Below, one piece after another: positions 45,053-52,301 of a DNA stretch of 64,000 nt. A model generated the notes under the pieces. That model was not told where the DNA came from. It saw nothing but the letters and a program-made list of their open reading frames with translations, and searched no databases. Numbering within the stretch: the stretch's first letter is position 1; every line of letters starts with the position of its first letter. This DNA comes from Ralstonia sp. A12 (GTDB lineage: Bacteria > Pseudomonadota > Gammaproteobacteria > Burkholderiales > Burkholderiaceae), in the NCBI RefSeq assembly GCF_000801955.1, contig NZ_JSZO01000001.1:62001-126000 (forward strand), written 5' to 3'. The position numbers and the translations under genes were made by a program.

Positions 45053-46015
45053 TCACCCGGCAAGGCGCTGAGTGGCCATGGGCAGAGGTAGATCAAACAG
45101 GGGCAAGATCGCCTCGACCAAGGGTTCCGTCAGTTCAATGCGATTGGTCGGGTGTGCGATGGTGTCGCAAGTCACCACGTCGGCGGCCACGGCACTGAGC
45201 TCGCTGTAGGCATCACCGGCAAACACGGCATGCACGGCCACACACAATGGACGTGGCAGCCCAGCGCGACATAACAGGTGCGCGGCCGCGACCATCGTGC
45301 GGCCCGTAGAGATGATGTCGTCCATCAAGACGGGAGTGCGCGCCAAATCCAGATCGGCCCCGACCGCCGATACCTCCACTTTCCAGGCACTGTGGCGCGT
45401 CTTTTTCAAGACCGTCCAGGGCGCACCGCAAAGGGTCGCCAAGCGCTCAACCCATTGCCGACTCTCCTCATCCGGGCCAACCAGCAGCGGGTTGGCCACG
45501 TGAGCTTGCACCCAGGCAGCCACGGCTGGAGCCGCCTGCACGGCGGTAGCAGGCACGCCATAGATGTCCGACAGGTTCGGAATGCGATGCAGGTGCGGAT
45601 CCACCGTGACCAGCCAATCGAAATAGCCGGTCAACAACTTGGCAAAGTGCTCTGCCGTGCGAATTTCCCCTGGCCGGAAAACGGCGTCCTGTCGCATGTA
45701 GGCCAGATACGGCGCCACCAGCCCGACGCGGCGCGCACCGCCCTGGCGGGCAGCGATAGCAAGCCACAGTAGCGGCAACACCTTCTCGTCCGGCCGATCC
45801 AGCGTGCAGACGATGACGACTTCGGCATCGCTGACAGGCGTTTGCAGACGCACATGGACCTCTCCGTCCGGAAACCGCCCGATCTCTGCATAGCCGACCT
45901 CAGCAGCCAGTGGCACTGCCAATCTGGCGGCGGCGGCTTGGTTGCCGGGCAGGGACAGCACAATGCGTCGTTGCGGCTTGCCAGTGAAAGGGAGAACAGT
46001 CGTCGAGGGGTCCAT
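45053..46015 (-). CDS. prs: Ribose-phosphate pyrophosphokinase-like protein
   Basis: 320 residues from an ATG two bases after the stop of the beta-CASP gene. It has the paired type I phosphoribosyltransferase fold of PRPP synthetase: FPDGEVHVRL, YLAYMRQDAVFRPGE, DPHLHRIPNLSD and the PRPP/ribose phosphate loop VLMDDIISTGRTM. It is shorter and more divergent than housekeeping Prs, so it is probably a second, stress-linked paralog. Reaction in the family: ribose 5-phosphate + ATP to PRPP + AMP; the direction in this operon is open. Confidence 0.83.
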   Translation of the reverse strand: MDPSTTVLPFTGKPQRRIVLSLPGNQAAAARLAVPLAAEVGYAEIGRFPDGEVHVRLQTPVSDAEVVIVCTLDRPDEKVLPLLWLAIAARQGGARRVGLVAPYLAYMRQDAVFRPGEIRTAEHFAKLLTGYFDWLVTVDPHLHRIPNLSDIYGVPATAVQAAPAVAAWVQAHVANPLLVGPDEESRQWVERLATLCGAPWTVLKKTRHSAWKVEVSAVGADLDLARTPVLMDDIISTGRTMVAAAHLLCRAGLPRPLCVAVHAVFAGDAYSELSAVAADVVTCDTIAHPTNRIELTEPLVEAILPLFDLPLPMATQRLAG

Positions 46016-46017
46016 GG

Positions 46018-47376
46018 TCAGCTCAATGCGTAGGACTGCCGGTACTCGGGCATGCACACCGGCCATTGCAACTCGTGTTCGATGCGCTGGCGAAGCGCAT
46101 CACTGGCCGCCGGCTCGCCATGCACAATGAACGTGTGCTCCGGCGCGCGTGAGAATCCACGCAGCCATGTCATCAACTCGTTCGCGTCTGCATGGGCAGA
46201 CAGATTTGCGATCTGCTCGACCGTGGCGCGAATGGCAATCTCGCGGCCGTGCACGCGCAGTTGCCGTTGACCTGCCAGCAGCGCGGCACCACGGGTGCCG
46301 GCAGCCTGAAATCCAGACATCAGGATGGCGTTGCGCTTGCCCCCGCCAAAGCTCTTGAGGTGATGCAAGACGCGGCCGCCCGTGGCCATGCCGCTGGCGG
46401 CAAGGATGATCTTGGGCGCGCGATCATTCGTCAGATGCATCGACTGCTGCGGGCTTTGCACCGGAACCGCCAGTGCACAGGCCGCCTGACAATCCGCAGC
46501 ATCAATGTGGAGCTCGTCGACATGACGAGCAAATACCTCGGTGGCGCGTTCGGCCATCGGGCTATCGAGGTAGATCGGTACATGCGGTATCCGATGCGCG
46601 CGGATCAATGCGTACAGGCAGTACAGCAGCGCTTGTGTCCGCCCGACCGCAAACGCCGGAATCAGCAGGGTGCCGCCCTGCTCGATGGTTCGCCGCACGA
46701 TGCGTTCGAGTTCATCGAGCGGATCACCGGATGGATGCAATCGATCCCCGTAAGTGGATTCGACCAGGAGGGTGTCGGCTTCGGCCACCACTTCAGGCGG
46801 ACGCATGACCGGATCGGTCTGCCTTCCCAGATCGCCCGAGAACACAATGCGCCGCCCCTCTGCAAGCAGCGTCACCGTGGCGGCACCGATGATGTGCCCG
46901 GCACGGTGAAACTCCGCCTCCACCCCATCGGCCACGGAGAACCGCTCTCCGTAGTTCACGGGATGCAATCTGCGCAACGCTTTGGCGGCGTCTTGCTCAT
47001 CGTAGAGCGGCAATGCGGGATGGTGGCGCGAGAAGCCCTGCGCATTGGCGTACTGAGCATCTTCAACGGCAAGCCGGGCGCTGTCAGGCAACAGGATGTT
47101 GCACAGCTCAGCCGTGCCCTTCGTGCAATACACGGGCCCACGAAAGCCATTGCGAACCAGCAGCGGAAGATAGCCACTGTGGTCGATGTGGGCATGCGTC
47201 AGGATGACAGCATCGATGTGGTGCGGGTTCATGCCCAGCGTGTCCCAGTTGCGCAGTCGCAATGACTTGTAGCCCTGAAACAGCCCGCAATCGACCATCA
47301 CGCGATGCGCGCCGGTCTCCAGCACGTATTTCGAGCCGGTTACCGTTTCGGTGGCCCCGAGAAACTGCAGTCGCAC
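46018..47376 (-). CDS. Metallo-beta-lactamase/beta-CASP RNase-like protein
   Basis: 452 residues. Metal motif HAHIDHSGYLP near residue 56, then the FSGDLGR and VESTYGDR segments; the beta-CASP insertion has the IPAFAVGRTQALLYCL and MATGGRVLHHL pieces, ending in SAHADANELMTWL and VHGEPAASDALRQRI. This set defines the CPSF/RNase J-like exonuclease group (YbhA/YsdC-type single-gene versions in proteobacteria). It acts on RNA in the characterised members. It lies 15 bp after hsp20 and just before the PRPP gene, suggesting RNA turnover feeding salvage. Confidence 0.88.
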   Translation of the reverse strand: MRLQFLGATETVTGSKYVLETGAHRVMVDCGLFQGYKSLRLRNWDTLGMNPHHIDAVILTHAHIDHSGYLPLLVRNGFRGPVYCTKGTAELCNILLPDSARLAVEDAQYANAQGFSRHHPALPLYDEQDAAKALRRLHPVNYGERFSVADGVEAEFHRAGHIIGAATVTLLAEGRRIVFSGDLGRQTDPVMRPPEVVAEADTLLVESTYGDRLHPSGDPLDELERIVRRTIEQGGTLLIPAFAVGRTQALLYCLYALIRAHRIPHVPIYLDSPMAERATEVFARHVDELHIDAADCQAACALAVPVQSPQQSMHLTNDRAPKIILAASGMATGGRVLHHLKSFGGGKRNAILMSGFQAAGTRGAALLAGQRQLRVHGREIAIRATVEQIANLSAHADANELMTWLRGFSRAPEHTFIVHGEPAASDALRQRIEHELQWPVCMPEYRQSYALS

Positions 47377-47391
47377 GATGGGTCCTCGTGC

Positions 47392-47814
47392 TCAGCGAAT
47401 GGTGATACGTTGTTGCGGCGAGGCCTCTTTCTTGGGCAGCGTCACGCGCAGCAGCCCGTTCTCGTAGGTCGCTTCCACCTTGGCTTCGTCGATGGCTGCA
47501 TCCAGCGTGAACATGCGCTGCATTGACCCGCTATAACGCTCACTGCGGATCACACGCTCGCCTTCTTTCTTCTCGGACTGACGCTCCACCTTGGCAGAAA
47601 GCATCACCGTGCCGCGGTCGACAGTGACGTCGATATCTTCCTTCTTCGCGCCCGGGATTTCCGCAACGACGTTGTATGCCGTGTCGGACTCCGTCACATC
47701 CACCTTGAACGGCAGCGCGCCCTCCACGCCGCCGCGAAACGAGCGCAGAAGCCCTTGAAAGATATCGCCCACCGGTTCGATGGCAAATGGGTCGTAACGC
47801 CTGAGTTGGCTCAT
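47392..47814 (-). CDS. Hsp20/alpha-crystallin family small heat shock protein
   Basis: 140 residues. The alpha-crystallin domain runs from ALPFKVDVTESDTAYNVVAE through VDRGTVMLSAKVERQ to the conserved YENGLLRVTLPK near the C-terminus, ending with the oligomerising I-x-I-like RITIR. ATP-independent holdase that binds unfolding proteins. It leads the operon with the RNase-like, PRPP, DUF1488, phosphorylase and Mg2+ ATPase genes. An FNR-type site lies about 80 bp upstream and no sigma-32 box was obvious. Confidence 0.93.
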   Translation of the reverse strand: MSQLRRYDPFAIEPVGDIFQGLLRSFRGGVEGALPFKVDVTESDTAYNVVAEIPGAKKEDIDVTVDRGTVMLSAKVERQSEKKEGERVIRSERYSGSMQRMFTLDAAIDEAKVEATYENGLLRVTLPKKEASPQQRITIR

Positions 47815-48173
47815 GGCAGCCTCCTGATGAACGGCCCCATCACAGCAGGGCCAACAGATTCATCGTGGCACGGCAGGCCAGGCGCGTTTTGCGGCAGATC
47901 AACTGCAGCGCGACATCACCCCATGCACGCGTCTCATCAGGCGCTTGTCGGACGGCCCGGATCGGCTTGCTCGCGCCTCCCGGGAAATTTCCACAACGCC
48001 TGTCAGGCTTCCCTGACGTCGCAACCCGCAGCGCCGACGGCATTCTCAGCCCTGCCTGCATGACTCCCTTGCTCGCGCCGCCAATACTGGGGTCATGCAA
48101 ACGCGCCACACCTGAGTCCGTCGAATCGCCCCCAGTACACGACAACCTCAGGCCAATACAAACGGAGCGAGCG
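47815..48173. other. Divergent promoter region between hsp20 and the LRAT-like gene
   Basis: 359 bp without a convincing gene. It holds the FNR-type site described next, at the hsp20 side. The LRAT-like gene has its ribosome site at the right edge. A long frame reading through from 47865 is dismissed because its N-terminal 103 codons show no family sequence. Confidence 0.55.
47889..47902. promoter_or_regulatory. FNR/ANR-type site upstream of the hsp20 operon
   Basis: On the minus strand TTGATCTGCCGCAA: a perfect TTGAT half and a CGCAA half, the same variant as at the rhomboid and alcohol dehydrogenase remnant. The centre is 81 bp from the hsp20 start; a weak -10 (CACGAT) lies about 28 bp downstream. 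Confidence 0.55.
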
Positions 48174-48674
48174 ATGAACCTGACCCTTGAAGCCATCGGT
48201 GCCTGGGCTGAACAGGACTGCGATGCCGCGTCCGGCAACACGCTGCCTCTTGGCGCGCACCTCGTGACGGAGCGCAAAGGCTACGAGCATCACGGCATCT
48301 ACGTCGGCAATGGCCAGGTGATCCACTATGCGGGCTTCTCGCGTCGGCAACGCCGGGGCGCCGTGGAAAAGACCTCCATCCCCAACTTTGCCTGTGGCTT
48401 TGCGGTGTACATCAAAGCAGACGTCTGCCCGCGCTACGACCGCGAGGAAGTCGTACGCCGTGCTGGTTCACGTCTTGGCGAAAACGAATACCGGCTGCTC
48501 ACCAACAACTGCGAGCACTTCTGCTCGTGGTGTCTGGCCGGTGAGTGCCGTAGTGCGCAGGTCGAAGCTTGCATCAAGAGCCCCGCACGGGCTGCACGAA
48601 CCCTGTTCCGGCTGATGCTGCTGGTGCTTGTTGCCAAGTGGAGATCTGTCCCGTTCCAGGCACAAACCGCCTGA
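48174..48674 (+). CDS. LRAT/NC-domain (NlpC/P60-like) acyltransferase-type protein
   Basis: 166 residues from MNLTLEAIGAWAEQ, with CGGAG upstream. The lecithin retinol acyltransferase-like fold shows LGAHLVTERKGYEHHGIYVG, a second histidine in QVIHYAG, and the catalytic cysteine in LLTNNCEHFCSW (Cys113). A hydrophobic helix near the C-terminus (TLFRLMLLVLVAKW) could anchor it in the membrane. Bacterial members are cysteine hydrolases or acyltransferases of uncertain substrate; lipid is plausible. Divergent from hsp20. Confidence 0.82.
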   Translation: MNLTLEAIGAWAEQDCDAASGNTLPLGAHLVTERKGYEHHGIYVGNGQVIHYAGFSRRQRRGAVEKTSIPNFACGFAVYIKADVCPRYDREEVVRRAGSRLGENEYRLLTNNCEHFCSWCLAGECRSAQVEACIKSPARAARTLFRLMLLVLVAKWRSVPFQAQTA

Positions 48675-48745
48675 CACGCGGAACGATGTCCGCCTGTGCG
48701 AACGACCAGTCAACCCAGACGTAGCCGCAGACGACGGAGGCCAAG

Positions 48746-48967
48746 ATGGCTCAGAACAACACCTCACTGCGCGAGCTGATCGCCAAATGGTTTGGCCCGT
48801 CCGATACGCCGCACTTGCGGATTACGCGTGTGTATTGTCCAAAGCTCGAGTGCGGTTGCGTGCGCGCCGAATTGACCACGTCGACTCAATCGCTGGCGAT
48901 CATCTTTTTTCGCCATCAAGCGGGTTGCTGGCGACTTTTCCCGCCCTCGCGCGAGCGCACGAGATAG
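48746..48967 (+). CDS. Small hypothetical protein, 73 residues
   Basis: Not recognised. It has a strong ribosome site (GGAGG, 7 bp before ATG) and lies 71 bp after the LRAT-like gene on the same strand. The protein, MAQNNTSLRELIAKWFGPSD then RITRVYCPKLECGCVRAE, is soluble and has three closely spaced cysteines (CPKLECGC) and one more later, which could bind a metal. It ends 28 bp before the stop of the convergent rhomboid gene. Real translation is likely but unproven. Confidence 0.55.
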   Translation: MAQNNTSLRELIAKWFGPSDTPHLRITRVYCPKLECGCVRAELTTSTQSLAIIFFRHQAGCWRLFPPSRERTR

Positions 48968-48995
48968 CTGCCACGCCTGACAAGGTCACCAGAAG

Positions 48996-49589
48996 CTAAG
49001 TCTCCCGCGCCGTCGTGCGCAGCCAACGCCATAGCAACAACCCACTGCCAGCCATGCCCCCAAGATGGGCGAAGTGCGCGACATTGCCTTGTGTTCGGCT
49101 CACACCCAGCCCCAGTTCAACAATCGCGTAGAGCGTCGCCAACAACCAGGCCGGCATTGGAATCGGAGGAATCAGCGGAACGATCGTTCGATTTGGAAAC
49201 AGTACGCAGTACGCCAGAAGCAGCCCGAACACGCCACCCGATGCGCCAATCACCGGGGCGGAGGGCAGGATTCCCAATGCCGTACAGATGATTTGAGCGA
49301 AGGCGGCACTCAATATGCTCGCCGTGTAAAGCAGCCATGTGCGCAGCGCGCCGAACGTGCGCTCAACATCGCGCCCGAACATGTAGAGGCCGAGCATGTT
49401 GAGCGCCAGATGGGCGCCGTTTGCGTGCAGGAATGCGTAGGTCAGTGGTTGCCACGGCATGAACACGCCTTGCATATCGCCCGCCGAGGCCGCTGGCGGC
49501 CACAGCGCGAACGCACGTATCAGCGCATCGCCAGCAAAAAGCTCAGCGAGAAATACGACCACGTTGGCGACGATGAGCAGCTGGACCAT
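48996..49589 (-). CDS. Rhomboid family intramembrane serine protease
   Basis: 197 residues with six membrane segments. The catalytic serine is in VIGASGGVFGLL (Ser117) and histidine in FAHLGGMAGSG (His175), with the oxyanion-side HANGAHLALN in helix 2. It cleaves membrane proteins within the lipid bilayer. GAGG lies before the ATG. Two FNR-type sites lie upstream, and the first is part of a 44-bp promoter block shared with the alcohol dehydrogenase remnant at 52.1 kb. Confidence 0.92.
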   Translation of the reverse strand: MVQLLIVANVVVFLAELFAGDALIRAFALWPPAASAGDMQGVFMPWQPLTYAFLHANGAHLALNMLGLYMFGRDVERTFGALRTWLLYTASILSAAFAQIICTALGILPSAPVIGASGGVFGLLLAYCVLFPNRTIVPLIPPIPMPAWLLATLYAIVELGLGVSRTQGNVAHFAHLGGMAGSGLLLWRWLRTTARET

Positions 49590-49609
49590 GGAAACCTCGT
49601 TGATCTGTG

Positions 49610-49653
49610 CTCACGATACGAGGGCTTGCGTCTGACGGGTTGATCTTGCGCAA
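49610..49653 (-). promoter_or_regulatory. Promoter block with FNR-type site, copy 1 (rhomboid)
   Basis: The site TTGATCTTGCGCAA (49640-49653) reads on the minus strand as TTGCGCAAGATCAA. The whole 44 bp align without gaps to 52143-52186, 35 of 44 identical by my count. A -10-like CGTATC lies about 27 bp from the site centre. It ends 20 bp before the rhomboid start. Confidence 0.7.
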
Positions 49654-49660
49654 GCCGGCT

Positions 49661-49674
49661 TTGCGACCAGTCAA
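49661..49674. promoter_or_regulatory. Second FNR/ANR-type site upstream of rhomboid
   Basis: TTGCGACCAGTCAA, 21 bp from the first site, centre to centre (two helical turns). Two sites in phase could bind two dimers. The cytochrome genes to the right end at 49783, so it cannot serve them. Confidence 0.5.
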
Positions 49675-49782
49675 TGCACATGGAAAGAAGAGACCTTGAC
49701 CAAGCGATCCTGGTCAGACCAGCAGGAAGCTACCCTCGCGAGGCGGCCGGAATTTTCAATGGCGAAACACCATTACCCTCGC

Positions 49783-50403
49783 CTACTGAGCTTGCAGGAA
49801 TGCGGCGACCGCTTTCGCTTGTTCGTCCGTCAGGGTGTGTGCGACGGCACTCATCACGGGGGCATTGGCCCGCGTGCCATTCTTGAAGACGCTGATCTGT
49901 CGTAACAGATAGGCCTCGTGTTGCCCTGCCAGCCGTGGGAACGTGTCGTTGCCCTCCGCGTGAGCCCCATGGCAAGACGCGCAGGCCGGCACGCCCTCCG
50001 TTGGCAAGCCATGCTCGAAAATCTCCTTGCCGCGCGCGGTCAAGGTCGGATCTCCTGCCGGGCCTGCCGGTGCGGTCTGGCGCGCGTAGTACTCGGCAAG
50101 CGATGCGATGGTCGTGTCGTCGAGCTGTGAAGCGATGCCCCACATGAAAGCCTGTGCGTCGGTCTCGCCACGGCCACGATTTCGGAAGCCCTTCAGTTGC
50201 GCCTCCAGGTAGTGCGGCACCTGCGCATCCAGGCGCGGAAACATGGGTGACTCGCTCTTGCCATGTACGCCATGACAAGACGCGCATAGCTGCGCAGCCA
50301 GCTTCTCGCCTGCCTGCGCGATGGCCGTGCTGGACCAACCGACTGCCGCCAGGGCGACCAGGCCAGCAAGCCAGATCCGCCCGGATTGGTAGAATCCCTT
50401 CAT
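49783..50403 (-). CDS. Di-haem cytochrome c4-like protein
   Basis: 206 residues with a signal peptide ending in AIAQA. Two CxxCH haem sites, CASCHG in each half (about residues 40-44 and 141-145), and distal methionine candidates in ESPMFPRL and NAPVMSAVAHTL. This is the tandem cytochrome c4 pattern: an electron carrier in the periplasm feeding terminal oxidases or reductases. It lies 38 bp after the haem-barrel gene and has the same GGGGAGGGG ribosome site, so the two were one operon. Confidence 0.9.
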   Translation of the reverse strand: MKGFYQSGRIWLAGLVALAAVGWSSTAIAQAGEKLAAQLCASCHGVHGKSESPMFPRLDAQVPHYLEAQLKGFRNRGRGETDAQAFMWGIASQLDDTTIASLAEYYARQTAPAGPAGDPTLTARGKEIFEHGLPTEGVPACASCHGAHAEGNDTFPRLAGQHEAYLLRQISVFKNGTRANAPVMSAVAHTLTDEQAKAVAAFLQAQ

Positions 50404-50441
50404 CGCGCCCCTCCCCTTACATTGTCGTGATGGTGCAGCGG

Positions 50442-51781
50442 CTAAAACATGAACCAGCCAAGCAGATAGATTGTGTTGTTGCCGATCGCGTTACGGCCGT
50501 TGCCGTCGTAGTTGGTGTGGGCTCCGTTGAACTTGAGGTACCACGTGTACTGCAATGCCAGTTTGACCTGCGGATGCGGAAGGTAGTCGAGTTCCAAGAT
50601 CATGCCCTGTGTATCGGGGCGGCCATTGGCACTGCCGGTCACGGGGGCCGGGGCGTAGAGTCCTGGGTCCGCGTTGCCAGTGGTCGAGAAGTACGCGAGC
50701 GTGGCACCGTACTTGCGCTGGTAGTAGTACGACGCCTTGGCTTTGAACGTGTTGAGATGATCAGTCGGGTTAGCGGGCGTCGGACCAGCGCCGATGCCGC
50801 CGCTTGGAAAACTGGCGCGCCAGTCCTGTTGCTCGTAAATCCAGGTCATCTGCGCCGTGAAGGCGTGCGTCATGGTGAGGTCTGATACTGGGCGTCGAGT
50901 GCGTAGTCCCGAAAGCGGTCGGTAGGTGTGCCGGGCATGGTGTTGTCGGGATACCTGTTGGCCAGCAATCCGAAGGTGCCGAACATGATCGAATGCGCCC
51001 CCCATTCCTGGTTGTACGCGACGCGCCAGTACGGATTGGCACCGCTCAGGCGCGCTACGCCACCCGGTGTGGCGGTGTCTTGCCCAGCTCGGAACACAGA
51101 GAACGCTTGGTCGGCAGTTCGATAGGCGCCGAACTCAGCGTAGATGTGACGCTGCCAGAACGCGTACGCGCTCGCGCCCACCACCTGCTGCGCCAAGCTG
51201 CCATCGATGAGCGTGCGGGCCAGCGGGGGTACGCCGACATTGGGCGCGGCATATGGATAGCCGAAGGCCGGGCTACTGTTCCAGACATCAGATACCGTCG
51301 GATTGTTGTTGACGGTGATGCCGTAGATGAATTCAACGTCCTCGCGTGTCAGTTGGCCCGCGGCGCGGATGTCGGTGTTGTCCAGCGCGCTGTGGTGGGC
51401 AATGCCGTCGTAGGTCCACTGCGCGAAGGCGCCGACCGGACCATAGATGCGCCCGGCGTAGAAAAGACTCGCCTGCTGCGGGACGGTGTCGCCGTTGCGC
51501 ACGAAATCGAAGTTCTCTTGATCGATCGTCCGCGTGTTGGTGCGTGAAACCTGCACCATGCCGGAGACCGGGATGGTGTTGTAGTTCGATAGGGTGTAGC
51601 CAGTCATTTTGAAGAACCGGCCGAAGGGGGTGAGCTCAGGAAAACTGACGTGGCAGGCCATGCAGGCCATGCCGGTCTGGCGCGCGAAAGCCGGTACCGC
51701 GTTCGTCTCACCAGACCATGCCAGGAGACCACCCACCAACAGCCACACGAGCGCGTTGAGCGCGGCAGCGAAATGTCGCAT
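50442..51781 (-). pseudogene. Haem-binding (CxxCH) outer-membrane beta-barrel-like gene, frameshifted
   Basis: The frame starts at MRHFAAALNALVWLLVGG with GGAGGGG upstream, has a signal peptide and one haem motif ACMACHVS, then SFPELTPFGRFFKMTGYTL and many aromatic beta-strand segments. It stops after ..YALDAQYQTSP near 50870. The same protein resumes in another frame at DLTMTHAFTAQMTWIYEQQD and runs to ..NTIYLLGWFMF, whose terminal aromatic F is typical of outer-membrane barrels. The break is near 50873-50890. Restored length about 446 residues. Either a real frameshift or a sequencing error. It precedes the c4 cytochrome, as in an electron-transfer pair. Confidence 0.8.
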
Positions 51782-51872
51782 GGTGCCCCTCCCCTTTTTC
51801 TTGGTTTTCACCAGCACACGCAACCATGAAAGGTGGGGCGGCCGCTCTTGTCAATCCGCTGATAGGAGCATG

Positions 51873-51886
51873 CTGATATGGATCAA
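51873..51886. promoter_or_regulatory. FNR/ANR-type site upstream of the haem-barrel/cytochrome operon
   Basis: On the minus strand TTGATCCATATCAG, one base from the TTGAT-N4-ATCAA consensus. The centre is about 98 bp from the operon start. No strong -10 box is seen at the ideal distance. Confidence 0.6.
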
Positions 51887-51938
51887 AGCACCGGGTCTTT
51901 GCCTACGGGCGATGATGTTCCCGTTGAAGGCTCACGCC

Positions 51939-52121
51939 CTAGCGCCCAATGCAGGTTGTACGTTTGCGCGCATCCCGCATGCCTTGCACAGGTAGCTCGA
52001 TACCCGCGGTCCAGGCGGACATGAAGATCTTGAGCGCGTCCGTTTCCGCCGCGTTGCGGACGGTGTCGGCGAGGATGTCGTCAAGCGTGGCCACCTTGGC
52101 AACAAAGAGCAAACAGGCCAT
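51939..52121 (-). pseudogene. Remnant of a zinc-type alcohol dehydrogenase (C-terminal tail behind an intact start)
   Basis: A 60-codon frame with AAAGGGA before its ATG. After MACLLFVAKVA it reads TLDDILADTVRNAAETDALK, close to KLDDILAAYDTFRNAGETHALK at the C-terminus of the alcohol dehydrogenase at 56-57 kb, then drifts into unrelated sequence. So a dehydrogenase gene seems to have lost about 300 codons internally while its start and promoter remain. It could still be translated as a small protein. Confidence 0.6.
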
Positions 52122-52142
52122 GAGAATCCCTTTTTCTCTGTC

Positions 52143-52186
52143 CTCACGGTATGAGCAGTTGGGGCTGCCGGGTTGATCTCGCGCAA
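52143..52186 (-). promoter_or_regulatory. Promoter block with FNR-type site, copy 2 (alcohol dehydrogenase remnant/polX)
   Basis: TTGATCTCGCGCAA (52173-52186) sits at the same distance from the remnant's ATG as the copy at the rhomboid gene (58 and 57 bp, centre to start), and the flanking 44 bp match. A -10-like CATACC lies on the minus side. It may also act on polX, 116 bp to the right. Confidence 0.7.
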
Positions 52187-52301
52187 CCCCCCTTCACGCA
52201 TTGATGAAACGATGGGATATCCACGCACGGCGTGTCTGTTCGGTTCGGCCAACACGCGCATGCGCCGGGTGACGGAACACACACACAGTGGAGGTTCTCC
52301 C

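Noticed and set aside
52173-52301. N-terminal extension of polX
   Set aside because: Begins inside an FNR-type site and lacks homology; the ATG at 52302 has GGAGG.
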